DNA of 38,398 nucleotides, taken from an uncultured Saprospiraceae bacterium. Its GTDB lineage: Bacteria; Bacteroidota; Bacteroidia; Chitinophagales; Saprospiraceae. The notes beneath the pieces are model-generated. The model was not told where the DNA came from. It made no database searches and saw only the letters and a list, made by a program, of their open reading frames with translations. This document shows, piece after piece, positions 27,201-34,400 of the stretch (positions are counted from its first letter, which is position 1; each line of letters starts with the position of its first letter). The stretch spans positions 1 through 38,398 of the forward strand of contig CALLVC010000472.1 of the NCBI GenBank assembly GCA_938010785.1. Direction: 5' to 3'. Position numbers and translations under genes: made by a program.

Positions 27201-29960
27201 GACCCATTATTTGATGAAGATGATGCAGACCCATGTGTACCTGATAATCAATCTCCAACTTGTGATTTTGATGGAGATAGTGTGGCTAATGCAGATGATT
27301 CAGATGATGATAATGACGGTGTAGAAGATACGGATGATGTAGATCCATATGATCCACTATCTGATTCGGATAATGACGGTATAGCAGATGATGTAGAAAC
27401 TGGAGAAGATGATATCTATACGGCTGGTACAGAAACTAATCCATTAGATAACGATACCGATGATGATGGTATCTTGGATGGTGTAGAAGATAGTAATGGA
27501 GATGGCGTAAAGGATGATAACGAAACGGACCCATTAAATGTAGATACAGATGGTGATGGTATTGATGATGGGGTAGAAGATGCTGATCAAAGTGGTGGGG
27601 TAGATGTAGGGGAATCGGACCCATTAACGCTTTGTGACCCTAATGAAACATTCGACGAATGTGATTTTGATGGTGATGGTATTATTAATGCAGATGATCC
27701 TGATGATGATAATGATGGGGTAGCAGACGAACAAGATGTGGATCCATTTGACCCGAACTCTGATACAGATGGTGATGGATTGGCAGATACAGACGAAACT
27801 GGAAATGACGGAATTTATAACCCTGCTCAGGATAGTAATCCTTTAGATTCTTGTGATCCTAATCCAACGCTAGGTGATTGTGAACCAGAAGATGCTGATG
27901 GTGATGGCTTCGAAGGTGGTATTAGCTTAGATGATCCTAATTACGATCCAGATGATAATGACCCTTGTGTACCGAATGCGGCAAACCCTGATTGTGATTT
28001 TGATGGTGATGGTCTAATTAATGCGGACGATTCAGATGATGATGGTGATGGCGTGGCAGATGCGGATGATGCAGATGCTATTGACCCTAATTCTGATTCT
28101 GATTTTGATGGTATTCCTGATAATGTTGAAACTGGTGACGACGGCGTTTATACTGCTGGTACAGATACAGACCCACTAGATTTTGATACCGATGATGATG
28201 GTATCCAAGATGGTTTGGAAGATGCCAACCAAAATGGTACACAAGATGATGGGGAAACGGACCCATTAAATCCAGATTCTGATGGTGACGGTATTGAGGA
28301 TGGTGTGGAAGATGCCAACCAAAACGGACAATTAGATGACGATGAAAGTGATCCATTACAATTCTGTGATCCTATTATGGATGATCCTGTAAGATGTGAT
28401 GAGTGTGAATTAGACCCTACTGGGGCGACTTGTGATCCTGATGAGGATGGTTTAGATAACCAAACAGATAGAGATGATGATGGTGACGGTGTGAACGATA
28501 ATGATGATGTAGATCCATATGACCCTAATTCTGATTCTGATGAAGATGGTATCACTGATATTATCGAAACAGGTGGAGATGGTGAATACAATCCTGAATC
28601 AGAAACCAATCCATTAAACCCAGATTCGGATAGCGACGGTTTACCAGATGGTTTAGAAGATGCGAACCAAAACGGTATGCAAGATGATGGAGAAACGGAC
28701 CCGAAAAATCCTGACTCTGACGAAGATGGCATAGATGACGGGATAGAAGATACTAACCAGAATGGTACACAAGATGCTGGAGAAACGGACCCATTAGATG
28801 AAGATTCCGATGATGATGGCTTTACGGATGGAGAGGAAGACCTAAATGGGGATGGCATCATCGAAGGAAATGAAAGTGATCCAGTACAAGCTTGTCATAT
28901 ACCAGGAGAAAATTCTTGTACGCCTCCAGGCCCTTGTGCAGAGTTTGGCAATATGCACCCTGAATGTGATTTTGATGAAGATGGTATTCCTAATGGAGAA
29001 GACCCAGATGATGATAATGATGGTATTCTAGATGTCGATGAAGATACGAATTTAGATGGTGATTTTGCTAACGATGATACGGATTTGGATGGACTTCCAG
29101 ATATATTAGATGCAGACCCATTTGTATTAGTCAATATGAGGGTTTACTTACAAGGAGCTTATGATTTCCGTACCACTTTGATGATGACGGATGACCTAAG
29201 ACAGAAAGGCTTTATTCCATTAAAAGAGCCTTATGCAGATATTGAATTAGGCATCACTAAGCCATTTATCCATGTAGGAAAAGGTGGCCAAGATACCATT
29301 ACAAATGCTGCAATCTTAGAAGATAAAGGAGAAAACTCTATTGTAGATTGGGTATTCTTAGAATTGAGAAATTCTTTTGACCCTACCATTGTGGTAGAAA
29401 CTCGGTCAGCTTTGATTCAAAGAGATGGAGATATTGTAGAAGTGGATGGGGAAAGCCCTGTTTACTTCCCTGTGGCAGATGATGTTGGTTACTATATTGT
29501 TATCAAACACAGAAACCACTTAGGTATTATGACGAAAGACCCTATCCAAATGGATAGAAACCTTTTAGCGCCTATTGCCTTAGATTTTACAGATGGCTCT
29601 ACGCCAATTTGGGGTGAGAATGGTATGAGAGAAAAAGACCTTGACGGAAAATTTGCTATGTGGGGTGGAAATACCGATGGCAACAGATACATTATCTTCC
29701 AAGGTAGTGGAGTTGGTATTCCTGATTCGGATGGCATATTCTTTACTATTTTCGGTGACGAAACGAACCGTCCTCCTAAATACAATCATATCTCAAACGG
29801 TTATTCTTTGAGTGATTGTAACCTAGATGGAGATATTAAATACCAAGGGGGAAATAACGATATTGATGATTACATTTTCTTCAATGTCTTTAGTCACCCT
29901 GATAATGTCAACTTCTTCACTAACTTCTTCATCGAAGAACAGGTGCCGGAAAGACAGTAA
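24234..29960 (+). CDS. Giant acidic thrombospondin-3-like repeat protein with dockerin-like C-terminal module
   Basis: A 1908-aa exported protein. Signal peptide 1-27 (FIFSISSFAQ) precedes the shared N-domain (about 28-195: GTGQVSIVVPTG, EHDYISFGLTGD, IALFSFKADGGC, NSENSNPGNELG). An exceptionally long Asp-rich array (about 195-1630) follows, built from DGDGI, DPDDDNDGV and SDSDGDGI motifs of the thrombospondin type 3 class, in which acidic side chains bind calcium and stiffen the rod. The super-repeat CDFDGDGIIN recurs about eleven times. The C-terminal module (about 1632-1908) has YLQGAYDF, IVDWVFLELRN, RSALIQRDGDI, IKHRNHLGIMT and two loops, the first degenerate. No standard type IX tail is seen. 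Probably a calcium-dependent surface rod. An upstream terminator suggests its own promoter. Confidence 0.88.
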   Translation: MQTNKSLLRLWGLLIGMFIFSISSFAQIELSLQLEADGATYTVYAKAPAGSGISSNTITGTGQVSIVVPTGFELIDFQELGGEWDGGDTRVNQPIEDPEHDYISFGLTGDNSPKAIYIPGQPIALFSFKADGGCYTDDLVRLIENFDDDFAKLPNSENSNPGNELGIIDLGNGLARFRYAKNYEPFAGDCRDNDGDGIPNGIEDTNGNGVADDGETDLNNPDSDGDNIGDGEEDLNHNGMNDDGETDPLDKCDPKITDPSCDFDGDGIINETDPDDDNDGVDDVDDVDKFDPQSDSDFDGVADETETNSSSDPLDPCDPDNTVNACNGVDNDGDGFFEGIPSTDPQFDSDDTNPCVPSNASPTCDLDGDGIINQLDDDDDSDGVLDVDDVDPYDPNSDSDGDGISDDVESGDNDIYDAGLDTNPLDADSDNDGILDGVEDADQDGIRDPEETDPLNMDTDGDEINDGIEDANQNGTQDGDESNPLDICDPEAIFPSCDFDGDGVINQTDPDDDNDGVLDDSDIDPYDPDSDSDKDGLTDSDETGGDGMYDPTEDSNPLNACDPNVNTTLCDPIDGDGDMFYPNYPFDHEQYDPDDTDACVPNFMAGRCDFDGDGIPNATDDDDDGDGVADLNDIENFNPNSDSDGDNIPDIVETGGDGVYNPGTDTDPLDDDTDNDFIPDGVEDANQDGIQNAGETDPTNDDTDGDGLLDGQEDANQNGMLDDGESDPTNQCDPQVGDAGQCDTDGDGIVDDEDPDDDNDGVLDGDDADPVDANSDSDNDGITDIIETGGDGSYDEGVDSNPLDQDTDDDGILDNIEDANLDGDVDPGETDPANPDTDGDGIPDGDEDVNLNGEQDNGESDPTDQCDPVETGDSCDFDGDSIINSEDPDDDNDGVDDVDDVDPFDPDSDSDGDGISDDDETGNDSVYHPETDTDPLDEDTDDDGVTDNDEIRNDNDPLNPCDPDASNPACLGNATDEDGDGYYGDFPMDDPLFDEDDADPCVPDNQSPTCDFDGDSVANADDSDDDNDGVEDTDDVDPYDPLSDSDNDGIADDVETGEDDIYTAGTETNPLDNDTDDDGILDGVEDSNGDGVKDDNETDPLNVDTDGDGIDDGVEDADQSGGVDVGESDPLTLCDPNETFDECDFDGDGIINADDPDDDNDGVADEQDVDPFDPNSDTDGDGLADTDETGNDGIYNPAQDSNPLDSCDPNPTLGDCEPEDADGDGFEGGISLDDPNYDPDDNDPCVPNAANPDCDFDGDGLINADDSDDDGDGVADADDADAIDPNSDSDFDGIPDNVETGDDGVYTAGTDTDPLDFDTDDDGIQDGLEDANQNGTQDDGETDPLNPDSDGDGIEDGVEDANQNGQLDDDESDPLQFCDPIMDDPVRCDECELDPTGATCDPDEDGLDNQTDRDDDGDGVNDNDDVDPYDPNSDSDEDGITDIIETGGDGEYNPESETNPLNPDSDSDGLPDGLEDANQNGMQDDGETDPKNPDSDEDGIDDGIEDTNQNGTQDAGETDPLDEDSDDDGFTDGEEDLNGDGIIEGNESDPVQACHIPGENSCTPPGPCAEFGNMHPECDFDEDGIPNGEDPDDDNDGILDVDEDTNLDGDFANDDTDLDGLPDILDADPFVLVNMRVYLQGAYDFRTTLMMTDDLRQKGFIPLKEPYADIELGITKPFIHVGKGGQDTITNAAILEDKGENSIVDWVFLELRNSFDPTIVVETRSALIQRDGDIVEVDGESPVYFPVADDVGYYIVIKHRNHLGIMTKDPIQMDRNLLAPIALDFTDGSTPIWGENGMREKDLDGKFAMWGGNTDGNRYIIFQGSGVGIPDSDGIFFTIFGDETNRPPKYNHISNGYSLSDCNLDGDIKYQGGNNDIDDYIFFNVFSHPDNVNFFTNFFIEEQVPERQ
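25012..29037 (+). repeat. Coding array of Asp-rich calcium-binding repeats
   Basis: GATGGTGATGG/GATGATGATAATGATGG-type DNA recurs throughout. Larger cassettes of roughly 300-530 bp each begin with TGTGATTTTGATGG-like sequence, at about 25015, 25321, 25724, 26056, 26458, 26860, 27262, 27660, 27993, 28433 and 28966. The composition creates long false ORFs on the minus strand, which should be ignored. Confidence 0.85.
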
Positions 29961-29961
29961 G

Positions 29962-30036
29962 CCGGTACACGGTTTACGGTATTCGGTACACGGCGCAAGA
30001 GTAGCCGTGAACCGTATACCGTGGACCGGTCACCGT
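29962..30036. repeat. Inverted pair of 7-bp arrays (CGGTnnA and CCGTnnA)
   Basis: Starting two bases after the TAA of the 1908-aa gene: CGGTACA, CGGTTTA, CGGTATT, CGGTACA, CGG. After a 12-nt spacer the right arm runs CCGTGAA, CCGTATA, CCGTGGA, CCGGTCA, CCGT. About 24 of 32 positions can pair. The layout matches 464-534 but with a different 7-bp unit. No T-run follows, so it is not a standard terminator. Confidence 0.85.
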
Positions 30037-30080
30037 ATAAAAAAAACTATTTCATCACTTTAAACCTATAACAAAAAAAC

Positions 30081-30965
30081 ATGGTGCGAATTTTTACAAC
30101 TTTAATCGTTTTGATTATTAGTCAGTCTGTTCTCCCCGCACAAGTAAGATTTTTTATAGACTACAATGCAAGGACAACCGAATATACGGTGTCTATGATG
30201 CCAGAAAGAACTTGGCGGTCTCCTTATAATAAAACGGCGACAGGTCAGGTAACTATAAAAGCAACGACAGGTCAATTTTTTGTTAAGGATATTAAGAGCT
30301 ATGTAGAAGATACTAAATGGGTGCCATCAGGTAGAGTTACTGCCCCAATGGAAAGCCCAGATTATGATTACATATTTTTTAGGTTGAAAACTCCTGGCTT
30401 AGCTGAAATGCCATTCAAGGCATTTAAGCCCGTTAAATTGTTCACTTTTACCCTACAATATAATTGTGCGAGAGAAGTCATGTTGGTAAGTAATACCTAC
30501 GATCCTTTTTTACCTCCTAATTCTCGGAATGTTAATATTGGAAATTCTTTAGGGGTCTTAGGGGCAAATGGAGAAGCATATTCTGGAAATGTTAGCAATT
30601 TACCTATTTTCTGTCCTTGGGCAGAACCACCAGCTGCAAAAGAAGTTGTTGTGGAGGAAGGCGTAGGCAAAATTGTTGCACCCATAAAGACAGAGCTTGT
30701 ATTAGTGGCCGAAAAACTATTATACCCAAATCCTACTATCAACGAAGTACAAGTTACTTTAGATTGGAAAGGTACTAGTGGTCCTAAAAGTGTAGTAGTC
30801 TATAATGCTATGGGGCAAATGGTACAAGAATTCCAGGAAGATTTACAAGTAGGTGCTAATAAATTTACATTGAATTTAAGTAAGTTAGATAATGGTATTT
30901 ACAATTTTTTCTTAGTGGATGACCAACAAAACCTAGACTTAGGTAAAGTAATTAAAATAAAATAA
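30081..30965 (+). CDS. Small secreted protein: shared N-domain plus type A T9SS sorting tail
   Basis: A 294-aa exported protein and the simplest member of the family. Signal peptide 1-20 (LIVLIISQSVLPAQ) is followed by one shared N-domain (about 21-180: GQVTIKATTG, DYDYIFFRL, LFTFTLQYNC, DPFLPPNSRNVNIGN), a short Ala/Val/Glu linker, and a type A sorting domain (about 215-294: LYPNPTINEVQV, VVYNAMGQMVQEF, LDNGIYNFFLVDD, GKVIKIK). That tail is recognised by the type IX system and normally removed on surface attachment. Because it displays the N-domain alone, it is the best candidate for a minimal anchored receptor or cap that contacts the larger proteins (inference). It is separated from the upstream gene by an inverted 7-bp array. 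Confidence 0.88.
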   Translation: MVRIFTTLIVLIISQSVLPAQVRFFIDYNARTTEYTVSMMPERTWRSPYNKTATGQVTIKATTGQFFVKDIKSYVEDTKWVPSGRVTAPMESPDYDYIFFRLKTPGLAEMPFKAFKPVKLFTFTLQYNCAREVMLVSNTYDPFLPPNSRNVNIGNSLGVLGANGEAYSGNVSNLPIFCPWAEPPAAKEVVVEEGVGKIVAPIKTELVLVAEKLLYPNPTINEVQVTLDWKGTSGPKSVVVYNAMGQMVQEFQEDLQVGANKFTLNLSKLDNGIYNFFLVDDQQNLDLGKVIKIK

Positions 30966-31471
30966 AAAGTAAAATTCCTCAAAATTCGTGATTTCGGAAA
31001 TTAACTATTAATAAGCGAAATCTCTACCTGTCGGTAGACAGGCTTACTCACATTGAACCAAAAAAACGGAGTCTACAACTTCACAATAGAGCGAAAAGAA
31101 AGGTCATTAGCATAGTTGAAATGCTTCTTTATTATTGAAATGCCAATCAAATTATGCTTAGTTTTTAAAACTATGGTAGTGGTTTTCTTTCGTTCTATAT
31201 TAGACTTGTTAATCTTACTAGGAAATTTGATGGGCTTCTCATTCGCATGCGATTCAAAAGCTTACTCTTTTTCATCCTAGACCTAAAAACAAACACTCGC
31301 CTTCATTTTTTTGAGCAAACATTTACCCAACAACACTTTTATTTAAAGAATTTAGCAATAAATAAGCTACGCTATTTTATAGTATTTTGTATTAGCCACT
31401 GACAAAAATAGCTAATCCTAAAGGATACTTTATTGCGCTCTTATTCTTTGATATAGACTACACTCAAAAAA
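30966..31471. other. 506-bp intergenic region before the beta-helix gene
   Basis: No ORF or RNA gene is recognised. A perfect GC-rich hairpin, CCTGTCGGTAGACAGG, lies at 31027-31042; similar short palindromes often recur in Bacteroidota intergenic DNA (from memory, not checked). The rest is AT-rich. No convincing terminator follows the 294-aa gene, and no TAnnTTTG promoter with a good -33 was found before 31472. Confidence 0.5.
31027..31042. repeat. Short GC-rich perfect hairpin
   Basis: CCTGTC-GGTA-GACAGG is a 6-bp stem with a 4-nt loop in otherwise AT-rich spacer. It may be a dispersed palindromic repeat or part of a weak terminator. Confidence 0.5.
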
Positions 31472-34400
31472 ATGGGAAGCTTTATACATAAGACGATTTA
31501 TATACTTTTCTTTCTTTTTGCAACTTCACTGCTCAAAGCGAATACTTTCTCTTTGACTAGCGAGATTTGCTATAATGGAATAGATGATAATGGGGATGGA
31601 TTAATCGATGAAGCTGACCCTTTGTGCATAACGATTGAGGTAACGACGACTGCGGATATTTTAGATGGAGATGTAAGTTCTGTTGAAAACTTAGAAAACA
31701 ATGTTGGTCCAGATGGCGCTATATCACTCAGAGAGGCGATTGCCGCGTCTCAAGCGACACCTAGTAATGGCATTTTTTATAGCATTGGTTTTGATTTACC
31801 TAATTATGATTTCAATCATTTTTATTACCAAGAAGATAATCTACCAAACCAAGTAAGCATAACTAATAAAATAAGAACTACAGCTATTGATGATTCTACG
31901 ATTGATGATATGGATGTTGATTATCCTAGAAGTTGGTTCCAATTTCCTATCAATACTACCTTGCCCCCATTGGCGGATAATATATTGATTGATGGGTATC
32001 ATTTACGCCAAACCAAAATGAATGAAAATGTATTTGGTGGTGCACTCAATACGGCATTAAGAATTGAAATTGTGCCCACTGGAGATTTTCCTATTTTCAT
32101 TATCAATGAAGCACAAGAGGTGGAGCATGAGGTGCTTATTAGAGGTCTTAGTCTGAATGCTAGCAAAGAAGCCATTATTATCAATGAAGGAACAAAAGGT
32201 AATGTTTGGTTATCTGGTAACTATATAGGAATTGACCCAACGGCCTTGACGATTAATCCAATTCAAAGAAATTTGATTCAAATTAAAACCACTAATCGAC
32301 CCATCATTATTGGTAGTAATCAAGATGGAGTAGCGGATGATGGAGAAATTAATTTAATAGCGGGAGTTAGTACTAATCAGCAAGCTATTTTTCTAGAAGA
32401 TGCGGAAGGCGTTTCCATTAGTCATAATTATTTTGGTATTGGTTTAGATGGTCAAATGGATTTGAACGGAGGAGAAGGTAATGCTATTTATAGTAGTGGT
32501 GGTCGCAAAAATAAATTTACTTTTAATAATATCAGTTTTTTTGAAACTGGCTTTGAGTTGTTCCAATCAATTGGAGACACTTTACAAAATAACCTAATTG
32601 GAGTTAATGCCGCAGATTTTAGTAATTCTGTTATCGCTAATATTGGTGCATTGACCAAACGATGCGACGACTTATTTATAAAACAGAATACTATCGCAAA
32701 TAGTCAGATAGGCTGGCGATTTATAGAAACTGTAAAGACTCAGTTTATTCAAAATGAATTATACGGTCATTTAACAGTTGGTTTGAGTCTTTTAGACGAA
32801 GCGATAGATGGTGCTCGAAAAAATGAATTCAACTTTATTTATCAAAATAGTATTCACGATAATTTTATTGGAATACTCATTGGATTAGATGCGGACGAAA
32901 ATGCCTTTGTTCAGAATAGTATTTACAATCATGGAAGCATTGGTATTGATTTGAGTGCAACGGATACCAATGCGGATGGTATTACGATAAATGATTTTGG
33001 GGATTTAGATAATGGACCTCAACAATTATTAAATTATCCAAGTCTTTCTGTTACCAATTACACAGTGGTTTCAGCTACAATAGAGGTGGATTTAGATATC
33101 AATGATAATTTTGATAATCAACTAGGCTATCGAATTGAATTTTTTGCAAATAGTTCGACTACAGACCGAGGAGGTGAGATTTATTTAGGCTATTTAGATG
33201 TAGATGGAGATGTCACAAAGGAAGAAGTCATTTTAAATTTACCAGAAACGGTTGCCAATGATTTTCATATTTCAGCAACAACTACGGTTATTAAATCACC
33301 TGCTTTTACAGCATTAGTTCCTGAATTGGCTTTTGGTGCTACCTCTGAATTTAGTGAATCTGTAGCATTGCCCATTGCTGAAATTTGTGATAATAATATC
33401 GATGATGATGGTGATGGATTGGTAGATTGCGCTGACCCAGATTGTAGTAACTATCAAGATGCTGGTCAAATCACAGGAGCGGAAGCTGAATGTGTTTCCT
33501 TTGACCCAGCACTTATTGGAAATGCTACTACTCCCTTGGTGGATAGAAGAGAAACTATTTTTTACCAATGGCAAAAAAGTACAGAAGAAAATGATAATTG
33601 GTCAGACATTACAGGGGCAGAGCGTATCACTTATGACCCTATGCTGATTACCCAAACCACTCGCTATCGAAGATTAACTAAAAAGCATTTGTGTAATGAG
33701 TGGTTACCCTCTAATGTAATTGAAAAAAGAATTAAACCACTTCCTGTGGCAGCTATTTTTACTAAACCTGATGGAAGTGATTTATGCTCAGGTATTCCCT
33801 ATCTTTTTGAAGCACAAGATGCTGGAGTAGGGAGTAAATATACTTGGAGTTTTGGCGAATTGGCTAGTGCTGATTCTGTCATGGGAAAAGGAGAACATGC
33901 TATTTCCTTTTCGAACCCTATAGGAGAAACTATCAATAACACCTTTATAGAATTACAAGTCGAACAAGAGGGCTGCACGCATGCAGCCACTATTAACTAC
34001 AGTATTCACCCAATATTAGAGACTATTAACGTCAGTGCCACCCAGCCAAGTAGCTGTGGAGGTACTGACGGGTCTATTTCTGTTGTTGCAGCAGGTGGGC
34101 TAGATGCTTGTATCGCGATGAGTATTGACGGTGGCGCAACTTACTTGCTAGAGAACCAATTGACAGTTAATGACTTGGGGGTTGGTGGCTATGATTTGTA
34201 TATTAAATACTGTACTGATGGATGTCCTATTAATGCGGGATTGATTACCTTATCTGACCCTGCTGCCATTGAGGCCGTTAATGACACGGTGAGTGGTTAT
34301 TGTCCCGGTGTTTTATTCAAAGGAAATGTTGCGATTAATGATGTATTGGGAGATAATCCAGTTTTTTCTTTAGCCGCTGATGCAACGAATGGTAGAGTAA

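Noticed and set aside
27436-29134. Minus-strand ORFs of up to 237 aa rich in Ser/Pro or His/Tyr
   Set aside because: They lie wholly inside the Asp-rich coding array of the 1908-aa protein; the composition results from GAT/GGT codons read in reverse.
29962-30036. Interpretation as a standard rho-independent terminator
   Set aside because: The stem is long and imperfect, made of 7-bp units, and no T-run follows on the plus strand.
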